From Icerya purchasi (lineage: Eukaryota; Arthropoda; Insecta; Hemiptera; Monophlebidae), in NCBI GenBank assembly GCA_039619475.1, contig CM077116.1:204561117-204625116 (forward strand): a stretch of DNA of 64,000 bases. The letters run 5' to 3'. Numbering within the stretch: position 1 is the first letter of the stretch; the number at the start of each line of letters is the position of its first letter. Below, piece after piece: positions 12,833 through 25,640 of this stretch. The notes beneath the pieces were generated by a model, which was given only the letters and a program-made list of their open reading frames with translations, did not search any database and was not told the origin of the DNA. The position numbers and the translations under genes are program-made.

Positions 12833-15800
12833 AATTTATCATTTATACTCTCCGGTCTCTCTTTCGATCAATTTAAATTTACTTCCTACGCGTCTCCGGC
12901 TATTCATGCAGCCAGATTCAACGACTGATTTGTTTCTCGGTATATTTCCAGCGCCGATAACAGACTGCAGGTCAGATGACTTTTTATCAATTTCTAAAGG
13001 AATTACGTCGCCGTAATAGTAATCAATCGTATTAGCTGCACCAAACCACTGCAGCAATTAGTAATATTTCGCGTTAAGTTTAGATACATTTCTCAAACAC
13101 TAGCTCTGCCATTTCGCCGAATGAATACGTGTATATAAAAATAAATTTGAAATCCAGGTAGATTTTTTAATTTACCGATTTATTCGTTTTTTTTTTTTTT
13201 AAATCAAGTGAAAGAGGAGACGGAATTTTATATTGCTGTATGGACGTTTTATATTTTACGAATTCCAGTTGTGGCCTCGGTTAACAGGCCCGTTAAAAAT
13301 ATTAATTACGAATAAGAACTTTTTTAATGTATGCATTAAAGAAGAAAATATTTCGTATTTGAAAATGTTTCCTATATTCCGAACAACAATGATTAAGAGT
13401 TTTCTGTAAGACAATTCGGGTGTTCACAGAAATTTTTGATTTTACATGACGAAACAATTATAAAATGTAATTTATTTTTTTGAACAAAATTCATCTTGTT
13501 ATTTTATACACTTTCAGGTACCACTATTAAGTGAAAGTCGCACATGAATTTTCAAATGCAGAAATAAGTTCTTAGTAGTACATAATAAAAGATGTTTAAA
13601 ACTGGTTAGATATACAACAAAAAAAAAAAAAAACAGCTTAGCAATAGTTAGAAAAGCATAAAAATTAGTTATTTAAAGTCTACTTAATTTTCTTTATGGT
13701 CCAGTGTCATTACTGACGACCGAGGAGGGAGATTATGCAAAGAAGCCAACAAAAAAAAAAAAAAAAATTAGCTACATAGAGATTTGCTAGTTTTTTGGGT
13801 TCATCAACAAGGGAAAGAGCGTTGTCAGTTAAGCACATGATGACATGATGGTTAGCTCTTACTCGGATGGTCTGTGTAGTAAAGAAGTCGTGGTTAAGAA
13901 ATTAAACAGTGACTTTCGCTATTTTCTCAAGAGGTGATGGGTTTCCAGACCACTTCGAGTTCGTATTGGAGTAATTTGAAACTGTGATTTTTAGAAACCT
14001 CTGCATCAACTGCGCTAAACAATGGCTTAGTGTGTTCCAAACTGAATGGTCAGCTTGTCATAAGCGAGTCGTTAAATCGCAATTGAAAATTCGGAAAAGT
14101 TCGGAAACTTCCTTCGGCGAAGGCCGTCGAAGATTTGACTTTTTATTTATTTGTTTTTTTTTTTTTTTTGGAAGAAGAACACAGAGGTCGTTTACTTCGG
14201 TAAATTTCCGTAGTCGGTTAGCAGTAGAGAACTGATTATTGCCGATGGTGGTGCGACTGGAGACTGTATTATCGGCGAAGCGACAGCTTGTTAGTGGAAA
14301 TATTTTCTGTTTTGATGCGGACTGCTCAAGCTCTGTGCTCTAGTTGTTGATCGTGGTGGACACTGGCGAACTGCCTGCTCACCGAACTCACGAAAATCGA
14401 TTGCCGACAATGGCCGCTAGGTTCACTGCTTGTCGGTGTGTCGTTCAACGTGTAGGACTCGGAATAGTTAGGGCCGCTGCAACATTAGGGTTCTCCCCTG
14501 CATAGCATTATGAGTTGTATGCATGAGGATCTGAAAATGTACAAAAATATAAACGATCAGTTTTGATGGCGGAAAATTGCCCCACCACCGAGCTTCTGTC
14601 GCCCTTGCAGGCAGTGTGCAATTGAAAAAAATCCGAAATTTCTACAATCATCGTGACTGTATTTTAACGTTTTACGATCTAATAACATCTTGTGCTTTTT
14701 TATTTAATAAAAATCTCTTTAAACAGGTAAGAAAGAAATCATTCGGCGTGTTTGTAAACGAATGATCACAATATTTGCATTAAAATGAAGTGAAATAATG
14801 AAGCATGAGAAATGAAATCGTCGAATGCTAAAATTTACGGCGGATACCCCAGCGTCTTCATCAGCCCGTGAGGGCCGCCTGTTTAGGTTAGCGAACGAAC
14901 GTTTTATTTTACTACTAATGAACAACGCTTGAAACGGTGTTTATTTGTCTAGCTGATTTCTCATTACTTTTCGTTGTTTAATTGCTTCCAGTTTTATTCG
15001 AGGTAGGCGGCAACAACAAATACCGCTGATGAATTGAAGCGAGCAAGACAAAAGTACAATTAATAATGATAGAGTTGTAATATTGTCCGCGATAATTGTT
15101 GATTTGGAAGCGCCAAAAGTACAGCACACGATGCCGTGTGCCGGAAAATCATTGTCTAATAACAAAACAACAAACGCAGATAATAATCCTTTGTCTGCTT
15201 AGGAAGATTTTATTCGTTTCATTTCGTCTCGGAGCGGACTGATAGAAAGATTATGAAATTTCTCTTAAAGCAAATTCGAACTAAAAAGCATCCATTCTGG
15301 ACATCATTTGTTACCGTTCCCATGGAAAATATTTCCTTTCTTATTCCAGTCGGCTGATTTTAATACTTTCAACAACAAGCTCGCGCATCTTTACTTACAC
15401 ACCGGTGTACACCTGTACGCGTTTATTCGTGAACGGTGTAGATACCGTAAAGCACGTACCATAAGATCCGCTACCCGCCCTGTCGTGAATCAAGCAGAGA
15501 TTTAAATTATTAATTATAATACTTTGGGACCAAACTGCGAAGCACTTCCGCGTTTCCGGATGTCTTTTGTTTTTCCTTTTCTATTTTTTCTCTTTGAAAA
15601 TATTCCGACCCGCTGAAACGAAGCAGTTACACACTTGATGACATTTATCCAACGTATAAGTTTGGCACTACGCTTATTACATTGGTACGATAACTTTGAC
15701 TGCACCGAAAAAAACGATTTCACGCAATCGGATTTTTTTTTCAATTTTTTTTTTTTCCCCACTCTGTTCGTTACACAATGCACATTACATGTAGCCACTA

Positions 15801-16120
15801 GTCGAGATTAATCCGCTTGGCTCCATCGGAAACGGTCGATCGATCTTTTCTTCAAGCAAATTCAACACTTACTCGAACGCATGAGTCCCCCTAGTGTTAC
15901 GGCTGATGCCGTTTCACACGGCTCTGTGACTTACTGCCAGTCCTCTTATCATCCGCAACATTTTTCCCACATCTTCCGTTCAACGAATCGTGCATATTAC
16001 TTTTGAGTATTTTTCGCTCCGATCCTGCATAGAGCTCTCTGTCATACTAGAAGCAGCTTGTTGTGCTACCTAGTTTTCGAGATTTTTTACGTATACCAAC
16101 TGTTGGAACTTTTTGAATTA
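12833..16120. other. Non-coding stretch with poly(A) runs
   Basis: A/T runs lie at about 13189-13200, 13618-13634 and 13750-13767. A hammerhead-like motif at 14831-14864 is listed separately. No gene is recognised. Short open frames on both strands lack motifs. Confidence 0.5.
14831..14864 (-). ncRNA. Degenerate hammerhead-like motif
   Basis: On the minus strand CTGATGA is followed by a short GACGC-type stem II half, a loop, and a damaged 3' core where GAAA would be expected. The layout resembles the hammerhead-like motifs at 53.8 and 60.0 kb. The 3' core is not intact, so activity is unlikely. It is recorded because the pattern recurs. Confidence 0.25.
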
Positions 16121-17204
16121 CAGTAAAACCCCGCTAATTCGACCTAATGCGGGGGGACCACAGTCGATGCGAATTTAACGAAAATTCCGAATTACGGTAC
16201 ACTTCTAAAATCACATGTAATCCGAACTTTCACGAATTTAGATAAATCTCAAAGCGTAAGTGTGTATGTAATAATTTAAGTCGGCGAATTCAGTAATAAA
16301 CAAGAAGTATAAAAATGAAAAATTTCAATTACTTTATGTTTAATTTGAATGAAAATTAACTACAAAATGTATCATCGTCATCGAATCGTCTCACCCCATG
16401 CCTTATCGTTACCACTATCGGTTGATCAGACTGCGCCAACAATTCCGATCTCTTACGATCTGTATACAATCCTGAAAGGTACGGCCAGCAGCTTTGCACA
16501 CCGCGACCGACCATCTAGTCGGCGTACGACCTCGACTTCTTCTTCCGTTGACTTTTCCCTGAATTAGCAGCGTTTCCAAGTTGCTACAAAATACTAATTT
16601 TGCTATACAAATTACATATTCTTTAAAAACACTATAGCGTGTGTACTACATACACTATTTACATATGTGTATTATTTACGATACACCTTTTCATTTGAAA
16701 AAGTCTGACGTTTTTTATTTTCGAGTGTATTGTATTTGGATTTCTTTCGACACGCAATGTGCTGATTCGTTTAACATGAAAAGAAATATTTATTAAAAAT
16801 TCACCGTTTGCATTACGCAACCTTAATAATGAATCAACGTGATTTTTAGCATCAGTTAGACAGTCTCTTCTTGGATTTTTTCGCAATTGTCTTCCCGTCA
16901 CTATCAGAAGAATCTTGTTGCACATCATCAACTCTAAACGTTCATTTAGGACAGCCGCTATTTCCTCTTCTATCTGGACAGAGTACTACCAAAATTCATC
17001 TTCAGCACCATTTAACCAGTCTCGTACGTCTGCCACATTCTTCACCAGCATTTTGTAAAATATTTCCGTATTCGTCTTCTTCAATTTCGCTTACACAAAA
17101 ATTAACACGGGGTAGCATTTAAAGAAAAAAGTTTATTTTTTTTTTGTCAGTCCGAATTATAGAAGTTCCGAATTAGTGAAGTCCGAATTAGCGAAGTTTT
17201 ACTG
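16121..17204. mobile_element. Pogo/Tigger-like DNA transposon, decayed, 1084 bp
   Basis: The left end starts CAGTAAAACCCCGCTAATTC and the right end, read inward on the minus strand, starts CAGTAAAACTTCGCTAATTC. These match each other and the CAGT-type ends of pogo/Tigger elements in the Tc1/mariner superfamily. A TA precedes the left end (16119-16120). The base pair after the right end is GA, so the second TA of the target duplication has mutated. Sub-terminal copies of TCCGAATTA also occur near both ends. The interior retains only a transposase C-terminal remnant, so the copy is non-autonomous. Confidence 0.75.
16850..17110 (-). pseudogene. Pogo-type transposase C-terminal remnant
   Basis: On the minus strand, broken by frameshifts and stops, there are pieces that resemble the acidic C-terminal tail of pogo/Tigger transposases: a WLN block, an EEEIAAVLNER-like piece and a DSSDSDGK acidic run. 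The DDE catalytic region and the CENP-B-like DNA-binding domain were not found. It sits inside the CAGT-ended TIR element and supports its classification. Confidence 0.5.
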
Positions 17205-17665
17205 GAATCTAATATCGTATTCTCGGTGATGTCCGTTAGTCGACCTCGCGCTTTGGTCAATGCCGATGGTTCAAAAAAAAAGCTCTAATTGGGAAAAAAA
17301 TAAATTTAGCAAAGTGAATAATCTCGTTGTCGAATGTAAAAAGGACTCTCCGGACGTTGTTTCTTATAGTGTGAAATTTTCAGAAGCTAAAATTATACAC
17401 TTCTAAACGCGTAGTCGAACTACTTTTTTATTGTTCTTTTTTTTTTTTTATTTCCGGACACCGGAGTTTGTTTGTTTTTGTTTTTTTTAAATTAAAATAG
17501 ATTATTTCGCTTTTTCGAGGTAGAATTCTACGCTACTTTTAACCAAATTCTGTTGCTTTCCGTTGTTCTTCTGACCCCTATCAGTAAAATCGTATACCAT
17601 ATGTTAGATGCGTAATATTACACCGGATAAATTAAATAATTAATTATTAACGAAAAATAAGTAAG

Positions 17666-17704
<39 letters not shown>

Positions 17705-18978
17705 AAGCAAGTTTAGACAAAAATTGAAATAGTTTAAATAAAATTTCTTTCGTTAAAATATAAGAAAGTGGCGCTACGTTATTAATGCCGTTTGCCTTAG
17801 GTACTTGTACGGTTATTAAAATAAAAAAAAAACGGACAGTTCCACTTTTTTCTCCATTTTTTTTTGTTCTTTAAAAAGTGTTTTTGTTGTTGTTGTTTTT
17901 TTTTTTGGTTTTTTGTTTTTTTAACAGGGCGACGACGGATAGTCTTGTTTATTGCCGCTAGAGTAGTCGGCTGTTGGTTTTCATTTATACTCGGCCAAGC
18001 ATACTTGAAGAAATCCAACGAGCCGAGTTTAACAAGAGCCTGTCCGATTTTAAAAGTCGTAAACGGTCCCCGTATCAGTGCAGTGGAAATTCGACAATTC
18101 GTTCATAATAAAATTGAACTGTAATTCAACGGCTGAATGAACGTATAGACTAGATAGTCGTTTTTAATTACGAAAAAATCTTAATAAACTCTCAATAATA
18201 AATCGACTTTTTAAAAAGAGATTTCCTATTTATTTATGATTTCGGTTGCCAACAGGCAAACAAACGAACAAAGCGAAATGATCTGTCATTCTGATTAATA
18301 TTAATGCTGCCAGCTCGACAGTTTCTCGTTACATCTGCCGCTTTTAATTTCGCAAAAACTTTCTTCATTATACGCCGGTAATGATTTTTTTCTTATTCCT
18401 TAGCCGGAACTTTGTTAAATGCGAACCATCATTTTGCTCTCCATTATGCTGCTCGGAATACCACCCGTTTCGGTCGAAAATTTCAATAAGAACCGATTGA
18501 TTTTCATATTTTCGGTAATAATTCGTGTTTTCGGTATAATAGCCGTTCAACTGTTTGCCTATTTTACCTGTTCTTTTCTCTCTTCCCGAGAGCGCGGTGC
18601 TAGAGTGATTTTTTACTCGGATATTTTTAAAATTAGACTTGAATCCGTTCAGTAGGCTGCATAGTCTCCGTTGCGGGTGCGTTAATCAATTCATAAAGAA
18701 CGCTTCTTCTTTTTTTACCTACGCCAGAAATTAACCTACATATTCACTGTAAATAGGAATAATACATTTCAAAAGTTTGCAAATACGAAGGAAATTATCG
18801 AAAATTTAAATAACTGCGTTAGATGATTCGAATGATGTCATTCAGAATTATTCTCAAAAAAACGTCTAATACTATTCCTCTACACAGCGACATGTAGCAT
18901 TCAGCTTTTCTTACTATACGCTGTTGAGATGTGAATATCCCACTGAAGGCTAAAATGTATCGTGGTTATAACGCAAGC
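17205..18978. other. AT-rich spacer with (AAAT)n microsatellite
   Basis: An (AAAT)n run occupies about 17665-17705. T-rich runs lie at about 17435-17450 and 17860-17920. The open frames here reflect those runs. No gene was recognised upstream of the polymerase relic. Confidence 0.5.
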
Positions 18979-20960
18979 GAAATATTTTATGAACGGTTGT
19001 ATGAAAAATGGAAAAAGATTTATCAGAAAAATATTATTTTGCAGTAGACAAATGGGGATCCGGAAGAATATGTGTTGTCAATGGTGCGTCACATTTATAA
19101 AGCACCTCTGCATGATGATAATGTCACAGATTGTAATCATTTAACTGCAAAAATTTTTCGGTAGTGCAGCACATGCAAAGTGTATCCCGGAACGTCAGCT
19201 TGAATTATTTGCTCCGGTATTCATACATAACTTCAATAGGTATCATACTCACCTCTATCCATTACAGAGCTAGTGTATGACGAGCAGAATATCCATGTGA
19301 CATTATGTTATTTTTAAAAAGAGTATTCGAAAAAAATGAAAATATGATTTATCATGATACATTTCGTTTTGTTCCGTCAATCCTTGACAAACGGGCTAGT
19401 TATTTGTTTCTTAGTTCGGTTTCCTTCATTTCACAGAAAGGGAGTTTGCCGACATTCGTACCGTATCGTTATGGAAAAAATCGGAGAAGACTGTGAAAAG
19501 GCGCATTTATATATAATTCATTGATAAAATCAGATGTTTCTAAAGAAGGCTGCTCACATGTATTGTGGAATTCATTAAATCTTCAAGCAGTCGATCAATA
19601 TAAAGTAATGTATAACTGAAGACGGATGTTTTTGAAATCGTAAGAAGCGTTTACAATAAACTTTACAAGTTAGATGATGCTTGAAGGTTTACCGCTCCTA
19701 GATTAGAATCCAATTTGAACTTTTAACTGAAGATACGATTTCATTCGTTGAAGCCAAAATATGTGGTGATATGTGCAGTGTTTAATATTCCAGAGCGAAA
19801 AATGCCTACATCAATAACTGTTATAGTATTGGTAGTGATGATAGTAGTACTAGAATCAATGATGACGTCGTTAGTAATGGTACAGAACACTGGATGCTAA
19901 TAATCTATATGACTGGACCATGAATGATCCACTTCCAACAGAAGTTTTCAAGTGGCTCAGTCAAAAAAAAATACTGGAATTAGTCGTCGAAGAAATATAA
20001 TGGATAGAGTATCCTTCAAATCTGCATTTAACACACAATGATTTACCTCTGCACTGTGAAATTAAAACAGTTGGAAAATGTGATAAGAATACGCTGGAAA
20101 ATAAACATAGCTACATCATTCACTACAGAAACTTTACATAGGCAATTGCATTAAGATTAAAACTACAGCATACTCGTATATACATATGTCGAGTTATTTG
20201 TTTCACTCACGATCAGTCGGCGTGATTGAAGTCAAGCATTGATTTGAACAATTTGCAGTAAAAATAGGTATCTAATGAATTTTAGAAGAACTAATGGTAA
20301 CTTATGAACAATTATGCTTTTACGAAAATTATGGATAATGTGAGACATAGGATTAAGATGCTACGTATATCAGATAGAGGGAAACTGACAAAGATGATTG
20401 GAAAAAGTAATTTTAAAAATAGAACGATATTTAGTGAAAGACCGTTCTTGGCTGCAGTTTGTTTAAATTTAACAACGTTTAAATTTTTAATAAGCGAATG
20501 TATATCGAAACGAAAATTTTAGATCGTTGTACAAAGAAATTGATCGGTTATACTTTGATACTGATTCACTTATGTATAAGTATAAACGGCTGATTTTTAC
20601 ATACATATTAAGGGTAAAAAAAAATAAAAAGAAGCTCAGACTATTTAAGGATGAAACGAATGCAACTCTAATTAGCGAGTTTATTGGATTATATCTAAAA
20701 TTCTATTCTACAATAATTTCCGAGAGAGGTATTAAGATAATATCTATAACTTCAAGCTAACCGATTACCGTGGATAGCAAAAAATCCAAAACACCGTCAA
20801 AAATATATAATATGCAATTTTCAGAAATCATTTAAAAATTCATCTTATCATCAGATAACCTTTTATAAGTGAAATTCAAAATTTAAAACAAAACGCAAAA
20901 CCTTTTTCATAAAATTGAAAAATTCCGATTAAAAATTATATAGACCCCCCCCCTTTTGGG
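18979..20960 (+). pseudogene. Protein-primed family-B DNA polymerase relic (Polinton/Maverick type)
   Basis: Protein-primed family-B DNA polymerases copy the linear genomes of Polinton/Maverick elements and related viruses. The whole order of the family is visible on the plus strand, broken by many stops and frameshifts. It begins with a block ending near 19140, then a GxAAHxxC-like motif (FGSAAHAKC, near 19159) and an exonuclease-type HNxxxYxxH motif (HNFNRYHTH, near 19235). Next come an FRFVPSILDK block (about 19359) and a palm motif DANNLYDW (19893-19916). The KIMDNVRHRI helix follows (about 20325), then the metal-binding YFDTDS (about 20551-20568) and an FKDETN block (about 20646). No other Polinton gene or TIR pair was found next to it. 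It is clearly non-functional. Confidence 0.8.
20945..20953 (+). repeat. Poly(C) run
   Basis: Nine C residues, followed by TTTTGGG, lie at the 3' edge of the polymerase relic. The run may mark a repeat junction. No function is inferred. Confidence 0.5.
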
Positions 20961-21124
20961 CCAAAAACGAAGGATTTTCATGTAAGCAATAGCTCTAGTA
21001 AAAAAGTTGAAGAAACCAAAATATATTTCAAACATATGCATAAAGGACCGATTTATAGGAAAACTATATACAACTTTTTATTTAAGCTCTTGGAGCGTCA
21101 AAAGCTCTAAAGTTTCGAATTTTT

Positions 21125-21505
21125 CAGGTCATATGATATATCGATGGAAAGACCGCTTTTTTTCGGAAACAGAACCGCACATAATTTCTTTAACGAAACT
21201 TTTGAAGTTGGCGGACAGTTAAAAAACGTGTAGCCTCAACCCTAGTGCATGGCTATTACAGGTAAAAATTTTGTGACAAGATTAAAAAGTGCACATCCCC
21301 GTATATTTCTCTAATTTGGAATGTTCGGGTTTTCTCCAACTTTAAAATAAAGCTCGAAATTTTTGAAAAAAATATTTTTTTTCCCGAGCGTGTGGTATAT
21401 TGTTGGAAAGATCGTTATTTGTCCGGAACAAACCCCTGTTTCATTTCCTTAACGAAACTTTCGAAGTTTACGAAAAGTTCAAAAAAGTGTGAAAAATGAC
21501 GTATC
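21125..21505 (+). repeat. Two diverged direct copies of a ~110-bp block
   Basis: A block beginning near 21129 (GGAAAGACCG, then TTTCTTTAACGAAACTTTTG) recurs near 21398 (GGAAAGATCG, then TTTCCTTAACGAAACTTTCG). The order of the sub-motifs is the same and the offset is about 265-270 bp. The copies are diverged. The family is not recognised, and the block follows the polymerase relic. Confidence 0.45.
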
Positions 21506-21953
21506 TCTTCTTCTTCATGGCGTGAAAAATCAGATTTTTTTGTTTTGAATTTAGTATTATGTAAATTTAGATTATAGTCTTACATACGGAATCCTCAGCG
21601 CGTGAAACATCATGCTTGACTGAACTTGTTTAATTCATAACACTGAATAGATGCGTACGCAAAGAGCAAAAGGTTTTTAGTTGGTGTGAACATGTCAGCG
21701 TGGTGATCAACTTTTACTCTAAGACCAGCAGAAAAAGTGAGTGGGGTTATATACATAAGTACTGGCTGTTGGCTAGGTAAAACGATTCGTGATCATGTGA
21801 CTAATTTCTAATTTCCGATTTGCCGATACCCTAGAACGTAGATATACATATTAGGCGTATAGCATTGACCCATTAATTCTGTTAATGAATATAACATATA
21901 TATTAATTACAACGTAATTCTTAGGCTACCCCCCATTCGAAAAAATGTCCCAG

Positions 21954-22298
21954 AAAAATGTCCCAATTTTATGTAACGTTTGTTATATTTTATAGGATTT
22001 ATGTGATTATGTTATTATATTCATATGGACCGATTTAGAATTATGTTGTAAATTTTGATCGTTTTATACAAAATATAGAAGAGAAAGAGACAGAAATGTA
22101 ATAGCCCCTTAATCCCTCTTGCTTTCATTTCTGTTTCATTCTCTTCTATACTTTGCATAAAATTATCAAAATTTACAACATAATTCTTACTGGCATTAAC
22201 AAAAAAAAAAAACAATCACAAAAATCCTATCCTAACATTTAACTTTCATTATATAAAATTAAGACATTTTTTTCGTTACATAAAATTGTGACATTTTT
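21954..22298. mobile_element. Foldback/palindromic MITE-like element
   Basis: The segment is a long imperfect palindrome. The left arm (about 21954-22098) pairs with the right arm (about 22126-22298) around a loop of about 27 bases. The inner 60 bases pair almost perfectly, for example GAATTATGTTGTAAATTTTG on the left against its reverse complement on the right. The outer parts (AATGTCCCAATTTTATGTAA against AATGTCACAATTTTATGTAA) also match. No reading frame is present. The architecture is that of a foldback or MITE-type non-autonomous element. No clear target duplication was found. Confidence 0.65.
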
Positions 22299-22337
22299 TA
22301 AATAACAATAACAAAAATCCTACAAAACACATGTACC

Positions 22338-22403
22338 ATATATATATATATATATATATATATTAATTATATATATATATATATATTCTTCTTCTTCCTC
22401 TTC
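22338..22403. repeat. (TA)n and (TTC)n microsatellites
   Basis: A (TA)n tract at about 22338-22386 abuts a TTC/TCT-rich tract ending near 22403. The minus strand downstream resembles a LINE 3' end (an AKTWLDHILQWIPNG frame near 22420-22460). The tracts may therefore be the simple-repeat tail of a minus-strand LINE. Confidence 0.5.
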
Positions 22404-23387
22404 TTTAGCCATTAGGAATCCACTGCAGGATATGGTCAAGCCAGGTTTTTGCACTATTCGAATCTGGATGTATTTGTTATAGTAACAACAGGGTGACAAC
22501 TTTGGCGGTTCAGCCATACTAGTCAAGAATAATATCATATCAAAGGGGAAATTAATATCAATTACAGCTCGATCCGTTCCGTTAATCTAGTTATCAAATC
22601 TAATTATATGTCATACTATCATTTGTTAGTTGTTGTTTTGGCTTGAATCGTTACTAAGATTTATCCGTCGAAGCTGTTATTATATTAAACGATAACAGTG
22701 TGCTATTTCTCTTTCGATTAGAAGTAATTTTTTCAAATGAAATTTTAATAAATCTATCTAGTCAGTATCATTTCGAGTACTCCTTTATTTATTTAATGCA
22801 CAAATAAAATAAAATGAATACCGAAAGTGTAAAAAGAAGAGAAATCTGTCATTCTGTTTGCTAAAATTATAAATTGTAAATATAAATGTAGCAAAATAAT
22901 AAGGTATGTATAAAATTATGTATGTATTTTTAGAAACATTGGCGTGTGTTTTATAGTTTTCTTATTAATAGAATATTTCTATTTTGTGTTTCTTAATCTT
23001 AGCTAATGGTGGGCTAGAAAGGAAAAATTGATTATTGCTATTGTTTTATTGTATGTGTAACGATACTTATCCTCTTATAAATTATTTCGTCAAAGTAAAT
23101 TGCGAAGTACAGGTTCCCTTTATGTACCTTTTCCCAAACTGTAACCCACCACAGTATCCGAAAGTTATATAATATAGACACAACAGAAGCGTTTAACATT
23201 GATATTTGCGACAATGACTGCTTATCATATTTGCTGCAGTCCATATCGAAATTGCTTTTTAGCAAAAATCAAAAAAGGAGAAAACTCATTCCAAATTAAA
23301 TTTAAACCATTCAGTGGCCCCTTGGAATAACGATTTCGCTATAGCCGTGCACCTATCTACATCTATATCTGTATCCATCTATCTATA

Positions 23388-23424
<37 letters not shown>

Positions 23425-25040
23425 ATATATATACAAGTATGGAGATATATATTATATATATATATGTAAAGACGCAGAACTCGTTGAAGTAAATGGTTCA
23501 GAAACTATGTTAGCTTTTGAAATTTCGTTAACTTTATTAAAAGCTCGATAAAAGTCAAACAAAGAAATACATTTAGCTTTTTTCGCGATAAAAGTAAATT
23601 GATTACTTTCTTCTTGCCTTACCTTTAACCGTTTTAACTTTGGACGCGTTCAAAAGTGAATTCGAAAACGCTTCAAATATTTCCAAAACTGGGCAAAAAA
23701 CTAATCATTTCTAGGCCGGCTTCCCGTTTGATATCTTGTTTGCAAGTCGTTAAAAATATTTCTGTAACTAGCAAACCCGACTACAACTACTCCACTGTTT
23801 TTTTCTCCTTCCACTTTCCGCTTTATTTATCATTTACTTTATAAACTTTTACAAACTATTTCTTATCTTCGTTCTGGAAAATAAAATAATTTTATTTCGA
23901 CGCGGGGCCGCGGCCCGGAATTTATTTTGTCCGTTTGAAATTTATTTGGCGCATGCTACGAAGGGGTTGATAAAATTATCGAATAAAAAGACTTCCTGCT
24001 CGTTCCAAGAAAATTACAATTCACTATTGCTTAACCAAAGAATTTCATAAATAACAATGCTCGCAGTCAGTATCATCGGGCGCATATCTCCATTTCACTT
24101 TGTCCTACTTTTCTTTGAGCGCTTCTGCGCTTCACAACAAATACTACAGTAAAACGCAACAAATTCGTCAAATTTAAAGGCATCGGTAGGTAATTATTTA
24201 TGTCGGTTACATTTAAAGTTAAAAGAAGAATCGGATCAAGGCTACCAGCATTATTTGTCAGATATTCAAGTCTGGGAAGAGGATACTATCACTTTTCTGT
24301 ATTGAACTGCACCGATGGTACCGCGTAAAAATGTAATCTGTATCGGTTGCAGCGATCCAGAATTTTCGTACGTCGATGAAAAATCGGCGCTCGCAACGAT
24401 GTGACGATACAAAATTTACCCTGGAAAGGTTTTTGCGGGTGAATTTAACGAAGAATAATGTTCTTAGTGCGACGTATTAAATACTCATTGTAAGTATAAC
24501 AACATTGGTGAAAACGTCAGTATGGCATTAGAAAAAATATTACATAATGAAAATTAGGGAAAAATTGAACCGCTGCGAACTTGTTTTCCTATTTTTGATT
24601 CCAGTATTGATTTGGCTTTTATTTGTTCATCTGATACTACCTTTTTTCGTGCGTAAAGAAATAAATCTGGTGTTTGCGCTTTTGAATTCACAGTAGAATA
24701 AGTGTAGCTATAGATCAATGAATAAATGACAGTTTGTTTAATCCGCGATACGTTATTCCGCAAGGACATTTTACGGAAGTTTCGTAAGGGGGCAGCTCTG
24801 TTCAGTACCCTGGTAAATCTTTAAAAATTTATAATACTTTATTCGATACTATATATACGACGTTTCAACGAGTAGAGATCCTTCAATTTATTCAAAGTCG
24901 TTAAAATCGATTTTCGCTGTAATTTTCCAATAATTTATTTATTATCGGTATATTTAAACGCGCAGTTCTACTCCACACAAATTGCAAAATTAAAAAAAAA
25001 TCTGCAATTAGTTAATTTATTAAATCATCATCTACGGTCG
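22404..25040. other. Non-coding stretch
   Basis: A second large (TA)n tract lies at 23390-23466. The rest is AT-rich without a recognised gene, RNA or TIR pair. Open frames (for example 23038-23265 and 24554-24769, minus) lack any family motif. Confidence 0.45.
23390..23466. repeat. (TA)n microsatellite
   Basis: About 75 bases of alternating T and A, with short interruptions such as CTA and CAAGTATGGAG in its right half. Confidence 0.85.
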
Positions 25041-25125
25041 TCACCCCAGATAGGGTGTATCGTGATTAACATCCGCCAATGATCTTATGATTTTCCGCCA
25101 TTTGTCGCTATCCTCTTGTGACGTA
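25041..25125 (-). mobile_element. 3' end of an RTE-like LINE
   Basis: The minus-strand frame ends SDKWRKIIRSLADVNHDTPY and then stops at 25041. That resembles the conserved C-terminal ending of RTE-type ORFs (a DRxxWRxxV block followed by a short tail). The DNA aligns by eye with 7443-7560, so both are tails of one family. The upstream reverse transcriptase is missing. Confidence 0.45.
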
Positions 25126-25480
25126 CACATTGTGAGAATGGCAATCCTGCCGTATGCGGCACAATATCGGTCTATCTCATATGTTATTAAATACCGATTA
25201 TATATATATTCGGATCGCAGAAATTTCAATAATTATTTTAGCAATATCCTCAGCGATAGTAATTGCCCAGCGTACTGCCACGGTACGGCGATATTCGCCT
25301 AAAAGAGGCTTAATAATATTTTCAACTTTTAATAAAAATAAAAAACAACATTTTCCGGCTACTTCGTTATATGGGAAACATTTTCATTTACTTCAACGAA
25401 GCGACCGGAAATCACAGCTAGAGTAAAACGGTAAGCGCATAAAACTTTCATACATAATAGAAAGACAATCCGGAAAATAT
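25126..25480. other. Unassigned spacer
   Basis: No gene or repeat is recognised between the LINE tail and the following SINE-like insert. Confidence 0.4.
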
Positions 25481-25640
25481 GCCGTAGCTGGTTAGACAGT
25501 AGTCTTTCGTTTGGACAGGATCTGACTCGAATCCCGCTTCTACAAATTAAAAATATAGAAAATTTTCTCTGACCATGATAATTGATGAACTGAAAAAAAA
25601 AAAGAGAACAACGAAAAAATGCAACATAAATACAGACTAA
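25481..25640 (+). repeat. SINE-like repeat with tRNA-like boxes
   Basis: A box-A-like TAGCTGGTTAGAC (about 25486) and a box-B-like GACTCGAATCCCG (about 25528) lie about 40 bases apart. A short body and an A-rich tail (about 25592-25620) follow. The organisation and the part after the B box resemble the insert at 38.15-38.31 kb. No duplication was identified. Confidence 0.45.
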
